From positions 37,128-56,286 of the forward strand of contig PDUO01000125.1 in NCBI GenBank assembly GCA_003008705.1: a stretch of 19,159 nucleotides of DNA, read 5' to 3'. The notes below the pieces were generated by a model that was not told the origin of the DNA, made no database searches, and saw only the letters and a program-made list of their open reading frames with translations. Shown piece after piece: positions 1 through 9,172 of this stretch. Position 1 is the first letter of the stretch. Every line of letters begins with the position of its first letter. Position numbers and translations under genes: made by a program. This stretch comes from Pezicula radicicola (taxonomy: Eukaryota > Ascomycota > Leotiomycetes > Helotiales > Dermateaceae).

Positions 1-51
1 ATTATATATTTAAGTATACTAAAATTATATATATTTACTTACCTATATACT
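1..51. other. Edge of a RIP-saturated AT-rich block
   Basis: The first 51 bases are almost pure A and T and contain no CpA, TpG or CpG; the first TpG is at 52-53 and normal composition starts there. This is the same signature as the large block at the right end, so the gene island seems to be flanked on both sides. Only the edge is visible, so the underlying element cannot be named. Confidence 0.6.
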
Positions 52-322
52 TTGCTTTCCCCGACTAGGAGTGAACGTAATAAAGGAGGCCCCTAAGCGA
101 AGGCCGACGATTATACGCCACTAAATTTGCACCACTCGTTCTCCGCCCTCCCTTATGACCGAATGCTGTACAAAAAATGTAGAGGTCTCGAACTCACGAC
201 TCAACGCTTCTCATTCTCGCCTGCGATAAAGTAACGAAGTAAGACTGCATACAGGAACCAGCTACTAGCTTCACACACTAACCCATCACTGTCACCCCGC
301 ATCTGCAGTCTCCTCTTCTTTG

Positions 323-411
323 ATTCTCCGGAAACCGCATCTTTGCTTCTTCGTATCTTGCTCCACCGGAAACCCACTCTTTCATTCTTCGTAACGTGTT
401 CCACCGGAAAG
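323..411. repeat. 38-bp tandem repeat, about 2.3 units
   Basis: Units begin at 323, 361 and 399 (the last partial). The CGGAAA core falls at 329, 367 and 405, exactly 38 bp apart, and the CTTCTTCGTA/ATTCTTCGTA segment also recurs. The period is not a multiple of three, so this is not a protein repeat. Units two and three contain CCACCGGAAA; its reverse complement family, CCGGTGGAA, occurs again at 8779 and 8816 upstream of the cupin gene. Confidence 0.7.
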
Positions 412-471
412 ATTACCTAACAGATTACAGCTCACATAAAAGCTATCAGGATTTTGGCATCCCCGAAAAGA

Positions 472-488
472 CTCCGATAAACTCGGAG
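472..488. promoter_or_regulatory. CCG-N7-CGG palindrome, possible Zn2Cys6 binding site
   Basis: CTCCGA and TCGGAG form a perfect 6-bp inverted repeat around TAAAC, giving an everted CCG-N7-CGG pair 260 bp upstream of the SDR start at 748. Zn2Cys6 dimers commonly bind paired CGG triplets, and such a regulator is encoded at 4909-7295. The sequence is seen directly; binding is inference. Confidence 0.35.
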
Positions 489-747
489 CCGGCTGATGAT
501 CTCTGACTTCTTTTGGCGTTTGTACACCTGCGGTAAAGAGTGTCCGAGGTCAAGCGGGGAAGGACCGGTATTGGCATCAATTCGTATACTACTAGAATGA
601 TGATAATACAATGAATTCTTTTGCTTTTCTCCTAAATATTCATTCTTAAAATCATTTCCATTGCGGTTTTTATTTCCCAAATCAAGGTCACCACTTAAGT
701 CGTCAGTCAAAGCGTATTCAAAAACTACTCGTCACGTTATTTCCAAA

Positions 748-1572
748 ATGGCTCCCCAAGACAAGGACGAGCTGGCAGGGCAACGTTTCAAGCCTCAACT
801 GTACAATAAGAAAATCATCGTCACGGGCGGCGCCAATGGCACGGGTGAAGCTACAGTAAGAGCATTCGCTCGGGAAGGAGCTTCAGTCGTATCCCTCGAT
901 ATTGCCGATGAGCAGGGGCTTGCCGTAGCAAAATCTGCTACCGAGACTGGACCTGGCACTGTCAGCTACATGCATTGCGACGTAAGAGATCAGGCTGAGG
1001 TTGACAAAGTATTCAGCGAGGCCGTATCCACCTTGGGTGGACTGGATGTCCTCGCCGCGATAGCAGGGACCGAGGCTATAAAACCAGCGGAGAGTCTCAC
1101 GGGAGCTGATATTGACGCAATGGTCAGTATTCACCTGAAACATACCGTCTTTACGAATATCGCAGCATTCCGCACCATGAAAACCGCGGGCAAGGGGTCT
1201 ATCATCAACTTCGGCTCACATGTTGCCATTACGGGCCATTTTCTGGAACTGTCTGCTTACGGCGCTGCGAAAGGGGCTGTGCAGGCCTGGACGCGCAACG
1301 TAGCAAAAGAATGGGCGAAGCATAATGTAAGGGTTAATTCTGTAAGCCCAGCTGTATGGACTCCTCTTGCGCGACGGATTGTAGGTGGGCTTAAGGCGCA
1401 GGGGAAATCGAAGGAACACGACGATTACTTTGCATTCATGGTGCCCCTGGGAGGTGATCTGGGCGATGTTAAGGATGCTGCGAATCTTGTCGTCTTTTTG
1501 GCGAGTGATAATTCAACCTTTATCACGGGACAGATGATGCAGTGTGATGGTGGCCAGGTCTTTGCTCGTTAA
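748..1572 (+). CDS. Short-chain dehydrogenase/reductase (classical SDR), 274 aa
   Basis: Single-exon gene with an ATG in good context (AAAATGGCT); the open frame extends upstream but has no earlier ATG. The protein is a complete classical SDR of usual length. The cofactor motif TGGANGTG is at 26-33, Asp51 at the end of strand 2 suggests NAD(H), CDV at 77-79 contacts adenine, and the active site has Ser157 and YGAAK at 171-175. The C-terminal GGQ segment is typical. Such enzymes interconvert alcohols and ketones in the cytosol. Two oddities: the usual NNAG is AIAG (104-107), and the Asn of the catalytic tetrad appears to be His129 in the SIHLKH segment. Ser-Tyr spacing is 14, one more than usual. 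Substrate unknown. It converges on the CMD-like gene at 3013 and probably belongs to the same cluster as the second SDR at 10282-11198. Confidence 0.9.
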   Translation: MAPQDKDELAGQRFKPQLYNKKIIVTGGANGTGEATVRAFAREGASVVSLDIADEQGLAVAKSATETGPGTVSYMHCDVRDQAEVDKVFSEAVSTLGGLDVLAAIAGTEAIKPAESLTGADIDAMVSIHLKHTVFTNIAAFRTMKTAGKGSIINFGSHVAITGHFLELSAYGAAKGAVQAWTRNVAKEWAKHNVRVNSVSPAVWTPLARRIVGGLKAQGKSKEHDDYFAFMVPLGGDLGDVKDAANLVVFLASDNSTFITGQMMQCDGGQVFAR

Positions 1573-3012
1573 AACGATCATTAAATGGACATGGAAATCT
1601 CTGTAGAGTATCTTAGGAGTCTAATACCAGCCTATATATGAAACTGGTATATGTCCAGAAAATGTCTAGGGATATTCAACATTCGTCATTGGTGAGGAAG
1701 TTGAGCATAATATACACCGGAATGTTGAGTGGTATCGGAGAGATTTCTTGTCTAAGGAAAGATACCTTGGTATCATATGAGTTGTTCCAGATCACGTCTA
1801 CACAAGTGTTTGAGATTCCCGACCCTGATTGGACTAGCTTCCTACAACAAAGGAGAATAGCATTTATAGGCATTTGACGTTCAATGCAGAATCTATAACC
1901 GACCCTGTCTGTGCTGGTATGTATAACGCAACAAACCACTTCTATACAATGGATGAACGATAAGTAGTATAGGCAGTCTAGTTCCAGCAGACTTGACGCA
2001 ACAAATCAAGGTACTGCTACACAATTCTGATCAACGCCTGTATTCTAAAGTCTAAACAGAGGCCTGCATCTCGCCCACACCTCTTTCTGTGTTGAATCGA
2101 ATACCTGATGCTTGCCGTCGTACAGGCGGTGGGTACGATTGTCTGTGCCGAGAAACCGAAAAACCAGATTCCTAGTCAAAACTTTGTGAGTGGGTCATCC
2201 CGTGTCCAAGGTACAAACCAGGGTCAAGATAGTGGCGTTCTCATTGCATGGATATGGTTATTTTCACAGTGGCACAGTTGGCACACAAGGAAAATCTGGG
2301 GGACTTGCGACACACGGGCATCCTGGGTGGGTTTAGGGATGGCAACTTGGCATTCGCGAGCTATTAACCCTTACTCCGAATGGACTCACAGCGCTCAAAT
2401 GGAGCCTGTGCTTCAAGGGAAATACTCAAATCTATAATAATTAAAGTCTTTGATTAGCTCAGAAAACTTGATTTTTCGTGCCAAAAAGAAAATTTGAGGT
2501 TATGTTTAAATACCTTTATTCATTTCTAGGTCCATCTGGAGTTGGGAGAGCAGATTATTGGCCTTGCAGATCAAAGCGTTGGAAGTAGATGTCCAAGTAT
2601 CTGAATAGTCATAAGAGGAATATGAACGTATAAAGAGTGATGAACAGTGATTCTATTGATAATGATAAAGATGAACCTAATAAAATCATCCAATATATAG
2701 ACATATATGGCCCCCGTGGCCTCAAAGACTTCCCTAGTCAGCATCATGTTACCAACCTAATATCACCTGCATTCTGACAGTGAGTTTGATGAAGTGACTC
2801 AAATGAGAGAGGCCAGATTGACAAAGTAGGCGTTGTTTCGCGAAGGATAGTAATGGCTAACAAACGTAAATCGATTGGTGAATCGTACAAATTGTTCTCC
2901 TGTCTTTGTGTGGTCCACTGAAAGTAGAGGTGTTTCTATATCTCGGGCATAGCTGGGATGCCACAGATCTAGAATCTTTGACCATGACCCCTCGGACTCG
3001 GAAATTCGTGTT
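1573..3012. other. Convergent intergenic gap, no supported gene
   Basis: Lies between the 3' ends of the SDR and the CMD-like gene. Frames at 1638-1877, 1676-1939 and 2108-2437 resemble nothing I recognise and have no partner exons that close in phase. A segment near 2250-2365 reads as a plausible protein fragment (a 39-codon frame from an ATG to TAA), and 2530-2593 follows a TTTCTAG acceptor-like site and ends in TGA, so decayed coding sequence is possible but unproven. No RNA gene or transposon ends seen. Confidence 0.4.
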
Positions 3013-3998
3013 TCAAACCTCATGTTCAATATCCGCCACTCGTGGCACTCTATGCAGTCTCAAGTTGGAGAACTTCGCAACCATCTCAATCTAAGAGCGT
3101 AGGTTAGCAAGAACACTGGATATCATGCCGTACTCACACATTGCTGAATCGTTTCTACATCCTCAAACGAGACGCCCACGCGCCTAGTTCCCCGCAAATG
3201 CCAGCCGGTCTCTTTTGGCAGGTTCTGAATCATGATTCCGGCTAGGACCACCATTTCGGTGTCGATAGGACCGAAAATCGTGTGGTCAGACAGGAAGAGG
3301 CCATAGGTGATTTCTTGACAGATCCATACTATACGAGACACCGTGAGCTTTTTGATTCTGTTTTGAAGCACAGTGAAGAGCAGTGGAGTAGGTACTGAAG
3401 TCTTTTTGTGCAGACAGAGTACTGTCGGTCTTTGCTTGATTATGCAAGAATATCTGATCCAGCCACTTCATTCCTCGAGCATGATTCTTGGGGCCAGACT
3501 GCCAATTTTGGCTTCATATCGCCAATCATTAGCCCTTGCTGCTTTGCCCGTCCCTAGGCCTCCGCAATATGCCAGGTATCTTACCGTGAGAACGAATAGT
3601 CTTTATCTTCCTCTCTTTCGAAACTGGTAATTGCAAAGACTGCTTCAAGCGGCTTACACACGCCAATTATCGACACACATTTGACGAGGCCTTCACGCAA
3701 TCGTCGCATCAACTCTTGACGAGAGCTTGCGGTGGAGAATTCGGGCTTCTCAATGAGATATTTATAAAGAGTTCCGACGTGCTCGGGTTCGCTGCTGCCT
3801 GCAAGCGCAGCAAGCTGGCACCGGATTATTAAGTCTCCCTTGTTGAAGCATTGGTAAAACAGAGTGTGAAGAACATACTACCACGAGATACCATTTGTTG
3901 TCTCCAACCGTCTTGTGTGGGAACTTATTTTCAATGGCTCGGAAGAGAGCAAATGCACCGTCAGCACTGGGCTCCTGGTACTCTTGAAGTGAACCCAT
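3013..3998 (-). CDS. Carboxymuconolactone decarboxylase/AhpD-like family protein, 244 aa
   Basis: Five exons on the minus strand: 3998-3879, 3814-3585, 3511-3396, 3328-3138 and 3090-3013 (stop TGA 3015-3013). Introns of 64, 73, 67 and 47 bp have GT..AG ends, and phases close throughout. The joined 244-aa protein matches the fungal CMD/AhpD-like family: an N-terminal helical half with REGLVKC (80-86) and KPLEAVF (94-100), SGPKNHARG (122-130), then EITYGLFLSDH (161-171), MIQNLPKETGWHLRGTRRVG (188-207) and a C-terminal RVADIEHEV. The CxxC of true AhpD peroxidase components is absent; His199 in GWHLRG is where the family histidine is expected. Reaction unknown: relatives decarboxylate or isomerise lactones and beta-keto acids, and fungal members often sit in metabolite or aromatic-degradation clusters. 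It is transcribed away from the regulator gene at 4909, from a shared 910-bp promoter. Confidence 0.85.
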
Positions 3999-4197
3999 CT
4001 TAACAATATTGAAGGGTGATTAAGACTTAGTTTTGCTGATATCTCTGGAGAGAAAAGCCTTAATAGAGAAAAAGGTTAAGGTCAGATCAGCGTCTGTCAG
4101 AGACAGCTCCCCAGCCGAAGAGACTTTTCCACTGCCTACCGTATCTGGAGTCTCCACACAAGGCTATACATTTGCAGCCCCGGAAATATATCCCCGC
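3999..4197 (-). promoter_or_regulatory. Proximal promoter of the CMD-like gene
   Basis: No gene here. The ATG at 3998 is preceded (minus strand) by AT-rich DNA. An inverted repeat CTGTC-AGA-GACAG lies at 4094-4106 and resembles the CTGTCAGGAGA core of the adjacent repeat array. The region leads into the array shared with the divergent regulator gene. Confidence 0.35.
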
Positions 4198-4545
4198 CAC
4201 TAAGTAACGCCAATTCCTCTAATGCCAACTAAATATCTCAAAATCCATCAGGAGAACAACTCCACACTAAGTAGCGTCAATCCGGACTAACTAGGTACCG
4301 TCAATCCGACTATCCGGACTAATCCTTGCAAATCTGTCAGGAGAACAAGTCCACAACTACACACTAATTGCGTCTGTAGCGCGAATCTGGACTAATCCCT
4401 GAAAATCTGTCAGGAGAACAACACTATGCTAGGACCCTAAGAAGCGCCAATCTCGACTAGTCCCTAAAATGAGGTGTCAGGAGAACAACTCTACACTAAT
4501 TAACGCCAATTCCGATCAATCCCTGAAAATATATCAGGAGAACAA
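4198..4545. repeat. Degenerate tandem repeat array in the divergent promoter
   Basis: The 11-mer CAGGAGAACAA occurs exactly five times, at 4249, 4338, 4411, 4478 and 4535 (spacings 89, 73, 67 and 57 bp). Between copies runs a second degenerate element of the form GTAACGCCAAT-TCCGGACTAATCC, seen near 4204, 4271, 4295, 4376, 4441 and 4500, and a third, CTCCACACTAA. Units are diverged but ordered alike, so this is an old tandem duplication. TCCGGA and CCGACT triplets inside could be Zn2Cys6 sites for the regulator encoded next door. The array lies 200-550 bp from the CMD start and 364-711 bp from the regulator start. Confidence 0.7.
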
Positions 4546-4719
4546 AGTCTTGGCCACGCACTATAGTGCTACTTTAGGCGAGTAGTAAGGATATATTGTT
4601 GGGGTTGTTTCCCCGCCTAGTTTATGTACTTTCATTTGCTGCCATTCGGGATCCACCATTGGATACCTTTATCCACTCACCTCCACCTCTTTTCAAATCC
4701 CAGGAAGGTCGACCCTCGT

Positions 4720-4725
4720 CACGTG
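4720..4725. promoter_or_regulatory. CACGTG palindrome (E-box)
   Basis: A perfect CACGTG, flanked as TCACGTGG, 184 bp upstream of the regulator start. bHLH proteins bind this hexamer in fungi. A single hexamer can arise by chance, so function is only suggested. Confidence 0.25.
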
Positions 4726-4759
4726 GTAAGACTGTGCCAAACCCGTTCTCTCAATCGTA

Positions 4760-4789
4760 ATGGCTCCCCGCAACCCCGCGCCCCACTAA
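4760..4789 (+). promoter_or_regulatory. Possible upstream ORF in the regulator leader (9 aa)
   Basis: ATG GCT CCC CGC ... CAC TAA encodes nine residues with a good start context (GTAATGGCT). If the mRNA begins upstream of 4760, ribosomes would meet this frame before the main ATG at 4909. No transcript evidence is available here. Confidence 0.25.
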
Positions 4790-4822
4790 GGCTACCTTTC
4801 GATAAGTCTCCTCGACCCCTCC

Positions 4823-4903
4823 ATGCGAGGCTGCTATAGTCGAGACAGCTTTCCCCGTCCCTCTCAAACCATTTTTTTTTTTTTTTTTTGGCATTCAACA
4901 TAG
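4823..4903 (+). promoter_or_regulatory. Possible upstream ORF across the T tract, ending 5 nt before the regulator ATG
   Basis: An ATG at 4823 opens a 26-residue frame that reads through the 18-T run (4872-4889) as polyphenylalanine and stops at TAG 4901-4903. It is out of frame with the regulator. A change in T-tract length would alter its frame and stop, so the tract could act as a mutable switch on translation. Inference only. Confidence 0.25.
4872..4889 (+). repeat. Homopolymer of 18 T just upstream of the regulator start
   Basis: Eighteen consecutive T residues end 19 bp before the regulator ATG, following a pyrimidine-rich stretch. CT-rich leaders are common in fungal promoters, but a run this long so close to the start is unusual. 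It could also be a site of length error in sequencing. Confidence 0.9.
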
Positions 4904-4908
4904 AGACT

Positions 4909-7295
4909 ATGAACATGAACCAAGAATTTGAACACATCATGTCACCTGTTTCATACTATTCACCACCTAACTATCGCGGCGAAGAAGCACGATCGCCTAA
5001 GGAGAAGCCTCTAGGGCCGCTTCTTGCGTGCTTGGGATGTCGCCCAAGAAAGATTAAGGTGCGTCCCAGCTAGGGAAGAGAAGCTCTATAGGTCATCATG
5101 TTTCCTCTGACGAACAATCTGAAAAGTGTCACCGAGACGAGAATAGCTGCAGAAGATGTAGACGCCTGAATATACCCTGTGTTGCGCCCAATGACGATGA
5201 GCGAAAGAGGTTTGTCTCCTGTTCACCACTTCCAGAATTCCGCAGCTTAGGGGACGATCTGTGCTGACCTTCACAAGGCGTTATTCCAAGAAATACATCA
5301 GCGAGCTGCAAGAACGTATTGATATGCTCGAGTCGGCCCTAACTGCGGCTCGCAAAGATTCGGCAGCAGCGCCCGCTCAAGTGACCTCAGTCACTCCTCC
5401 CACAGCTGTAGCTGTCATTCCAGATGCTAGCGATCTAATGACCCCGAAATCAGCATCTGGTCCAGTCGGAGACTCCTCAATGCCCTATAACTTTTGCCCA
5501 GAGCCATCAAAAATACCAGACAATATCATATCTCGACTGTGCGGACGGCAATCGCAATTCAATAATGACGAGATTGGTCAACTACGCTTCTTTGGTCCAA
5601 CCTCGAGTTTACATGTGACTGAGAGCGTATCGTCTTCCATCTTCCATCACTGTGATAATTCCGCTGCCTTTGGAAAGCTATCTCAGGGTTGTGTGCCACC
5701 GGCCCTGCAAGAATATCTACTGGACCTTTATTGGACCTATCAGCACAATGTCCTTCCAGTCGTTTGTAAAGAGGCATTTCTACGTGACATGAAAGCTGGG
5801 CGAGGTCCCTATTACAGCAAGTGTTTGTTGTATTGTATTTTCGTTTCCGCCACCAGAAGTTCCGAGCGGCCAGAATTAAGGGCTCTTTCGCTTCCCTCAG
5901 AGGATGGTGAGCCTAATCAACCGCTGCTCTTCAAGCAGGCTACTGCACTACTAGACGAGGAACTCAAGAACCCTGGCATAACCACAATACAATCGCTGCT
6001 GCTATTGAGCGTGCTTGATTGCGCTAGTTCCAGGGATACCAAAGGCTGGTTACGCGCAGGTACTAGAGAGACCTCCCTACCACTTCAATTTCAATTCTGA
6101 CATAACCAGGTGTTGCCTGCCGCCTGGCTTTTGACATGGGCCTCCATGTAGACGGTTGGCTATTAGAATCGGCCAAGATTTCACCAAAGGATAGGAAAGT
6201 TCGACAGCTTGTGTTCTGGAGTTGTTTTGGATTTGATAGGTTGGTTACTCCCTTTTTTAAGTGTAAAATGAATTTGGCTGATTTGTTGCCCAGGCTCTGG
6301 TCCATGTATCTTGGCCGGCCAACTGCAATCAACCTTGCAGATGTTACCGTTTCTCGAGTCAGTAGCTGCAGGTCATCGTCCTTGGAGATGAACACATTCG
6401 CCGCATGGGTAAATCTTCTTGAGATTGGCGGGCGGATATGCGGTATCCTGTACGTGCCGCCCAAGACATGAAAAATGTTTAACTAACGATGATAGAAACG
6501 GCACTAGTATCCCTAACATGCAGTTCACAAGCAGTTTAACGGAGCAATTGAAAGACTGGAACTCCCAGCAACTAGAACCTTTACTCCAGGGCACTGCACA
6601 AAGAGCTCCAGCCGTTTATCATCTGCAGTACGTGCCTAAACACCATCCTAATGTTCCCCGATTTTGACTTGGCTTACAGCATTGCCTACTGCGCTTTCAT
6701 GATATTGGTGCATCGTCCTGGTGCAGGGTTCGGTATACCTACATGCGACGCACCCGATTCCAGTACAATCTCTCGGCAGACGTGCGTGGAGCACGCCATA
6801 CAGCTGACTCTCCACGTACAAGACTTTCAGCGAGAACATGGGAGCGCATCCAAAATGCTAGGTTCGGCATCGTATAATATCAGCCTCGCAGCCACAACGC
6901 TGCTGGCTAATCTAGCGGAGCAAAAGTCGACGGGCCTTGTGCGAGAAAACACGTCGCTGATGACGTGTCTCAAAGCTCTCAAGGAGATGGAGGACACTGG
7001 AAGCATAGCGCGACGGGTACGGGGCATCATTCAATCTGCCATGCGGATCTACAATTTGCACAGTCAGGCCGAGGACAAAAACCTGCTCGAGGACGCGGCG
7101 GAGATGGTGGCGAGACAGAACCGTGGCGTGCCTCATAATGAGCTCGCAGACGCCCATTTTCTGGACTCTGGAATAAATATGGATTTATGCAATACCAACA
7201 CCAGTGCCTCGGACGGGCTCATGTTTCCATATTCGTTGGAAAACATGTTTCAAATGGGTAACATCAACCTGGATGAAATGTTTCCTTTTGCTTAA
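4909..7295 (+). CDS. Zn2Cys6 transcription factor with fungal-specific transcription factor domain, 682 aa
   Basis: Seven exons: 4909-5058, 5127-5209, 5278-6059, 6110-6239, 6294-6449, 6496-6627 and 6680-7295. The six introns of 46-68 bp mostly have clear branch sites, and the 2049 coding bases divide evenly by three. The first exon junction falls inside the zinc cluster and restores it: C-X2-C-X6-C-X6-C-X2-C-X6-C with Cys at 41, 44, 51, 58, 61 and 68. A basic linker and a coiled-coil heptad region follow (about 79-108), then a Fungal_trans middle region (about 222-480) with GWLRAGVACRLAFDMGLH (334-351), FWSCFGFDRLWSMYLGRP and a HRPGAGF segment, and a C-terminal tail rich in Met and Phe. It is probably a nuclear, dimeric, pathway-specific regulator of the neighbouring enzymes. 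The start is chosen for A at -3; a second ATG lies two codons later. No in-frame stops remain after splicing. Confidence 0.92.
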
Positions 7296-8204
7296 CATGA
7301 AGTAGGCCATCAGCGCGTTAGGTGCCAACTGGAAACCGCCTGTACGAATCTCCTTGTTATCGTGGCGTTATGTGTTCCCTCTAGGATGAAGGAGATTCAG
7401 GATCTCTGTGCAGTTAAAAGATCTTTGTCCGACTGATTCTCAGTAATAGCACCAATGTAGAATAGTAAATCTATCAGGAATTTATGGAACCAAGGAGACA
7501 GGTTCTGCACAGTGATGAACTTTTCAAGCGTGTTCCAAGGATTCTACTTGCAATTTGGTCCCTATGCATCATGATCGAAATATCCCTTGAAGCATAGTTC
7601 AACTTGAGTGATCAAGAACGGCCATGATGGATGGGACCTAGATTAAGCACCCATTTTGACTATTACGTCCTGCTACACTAGGTAATTGAAATGGAAACAC
7701 TATGCCTGCAAACACTATGCCAGGATTTGAACAGTCACCATTCAAGAAATTGTTCTAGTGAGTGATATACAGGGTATGTTGAGAGCTGATATTTCCTACA
7801 CTACAGCCGTCCTGCTTGTGATCTTAGCAGACTTTATGTTGTCAGTCATCTCATTGATCTGGTCAAGTTTATATTCCCTCTTTATTGGCCGGCAATTTGT
7901 ATTCCAAGTGTGGTCTCGACTCGCTGTTTATCATAAGGACGTTGTATTGCCATTCATGCCGACACCCTTCTTGCTCACCCTTGCGGTGTCAGATCGTCAG
8001 CTGTCTGAGTCCACCGAAGTTGACAATAACAAGCAATCCCCTGTCTTCAGTTCGCAGTTGTCCACCGTGTGGAAAGCTATAATACATGTTAGTCATCGTT
8101 CTCACAACGAGCAGTAGGATTGCTACTGATTCCGGCACAGAAGAACGGAGCAGCGGAGGGCTTCAAATCCATATTTTCTGGAAGGTGAATGCCTGCCATT
8201 ATGT

Positions 8205-8244
8205 GAGTCGATGATGGCATATCAATCAAATATATCATCGACTC
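8205..8244. repeat. 11-bp perfect inverted repeat
   Basis: GAGTCGATGAT at 8205-8215 pairs with ATCATCGACTC at 8234-8244 around an 18-bp AT-rich loop. It could be a protein-binding site or an RNA hairpin; no gene adjoins it closely. Confidence 0.6.
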
Positions 8245-8426
8245 CGTAGCCTCGCATCGTAGCCTTGCCGGTCTCGCGAATTTTATTGTGGATTATGCAG
8301 CCTTTGCATTTGACTAGACCCGGATACCCTGGCTACTGTTATGCCTAGGGTATGCACGCTTTGACTCCGGTTCCCACGACTCTACGTCTCCACCATACTG
8401 CATGAGGTGGAGTTTGCGTTCAAAAC

Positions 8427-8454
8427 CTGACTCTACCCCATGGGGTAGTGTCAG
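8427..8454. repeat. 28-bp near-perfect palindrome
   Basis: The centre TACCCCATGGGGTA is a perfect 14-bp palindrome. After a 2-bp mismatch on each side the match resumes with CTGAC/GTCAG. It lies in the cupin upstream gap, about 720 bp before the start codon. Confidence 0.6.
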
Positions 8455-9172
8455 ATTCATGACTCGACTCCCCACTAAGCACCCTCGTTCTGCGCAAGTC
8501 AATCCTTACTACGAGGGATTGGCCCAAAAGTCCTGGCACTCACTAGACAAGGGGTGTGTAGGCGAGAGCTGGCATAGCAACCTTCAGCGGGCCGAAGTTT
8601 AGGGTTTTATAGGCTTTGTAAGCTTAGACATTAGGGTACAGAAGCCTGTAAGCACCGCTGAAAGGAGATTTACTTTAGGCTCTTCGTGTGCTAAGAGCGT
8701 TGCTGGGCGACAGGATTATAGAGCTTGGCAGTAACAATCCCTGTCTAGCGAGTGCCAGCGATAGACTGAGCTGATCATCCGGTGGAAAGTCGCTCGCTTC
8801 AGAACTTTGCCCGACCCGGTGGAAGAGCACACACGAGACGAAAAGGGGAGCGTGAAAAACTAACAAACACCGACCTCCCAATGACCTCATCAAAGGAAAC
8901 CAATGAAGCTAATGGTGAAGGAACATGTTGACCTACCTTAAGATTAAATGCATCAACTCATAATGATTTATTATAAAGAATGCAGAACCGGAAATCTCTT
9001 AACTTGAAACTCTTTATTATACCATCTATTTCTCTTCCAATCAACAGTATCAACAGTCTTCAAGTCCAAGAAGTGGCCAAAGCATCTGGTCTCTACTAAT
9101 ACACTACATATCGCATCTTAAGGTCATCCCTTTTAGATATTTATCCAATCCTGTTACCCAACCATACTCACA

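Larger units (their letters stand above)
52..747. other. Upstream region of the first SDR gene, no gene seen
   Basis: No convincing coding sequence. Short open frames on the minus strand (201-404 and 432-710) match no family I know. The stretch holds a 38-bp tandem repeat (323-411) and a CCG-N7-CGG palindrome (472-488), both described separately. It serves as promoter for the SDR gene starting at 748. The part between 52 and 300 could be remnant repeat DNA, but no terminal repeat or target duplication was found. Confidence 0.5.
7296..9172. other. Long gap between regulator and cupin gene, no supported gene
   Basis: No recognisable product in 1.9 kb. The longest frame (7758-8117) has no ATG at its upstream end, and from its first ATG (7776) is hydrophobic but matches no family. 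The gap contains a 12-bp direct repeat (AAACACTATGCC at 7695 and 7710), an inverted repeat at 8205-8244, a palindrome at 8427-8454 and two CCGGTGGAA sites 37 bp apart (8779, 8816). The last 250 bp is the cupin promoter, with CT-rich DNA and TCACAATGG at the start. Confidence 0.45.

Noticed and set aside
201..710. Two minus-strand open frames upstream of SDR1
   Set aside because: They overlap the 38-bp repeat and promoter palindrome, match no family and have no splice partners.
2108..2437. 109-codon open frame on the plus strand
   Set aside because: No family resemblance, low-complexity Trp/Ser-rich reading, and no neighbouring exons that close in phase.
4909..7295. Regulator first looked broken into several frames, like a pseudogene
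   Set aside because: Six short introns with consistent phase restore the zinc cluster and the middle domain without any stop, so the gene is intact.
7758..8117. Hydrophobic open frame that might be a membrane protein
   Set aside because: It opens with GTG rather than ATG, matches no transporter motif, and lies in a gap with no other coding signal.
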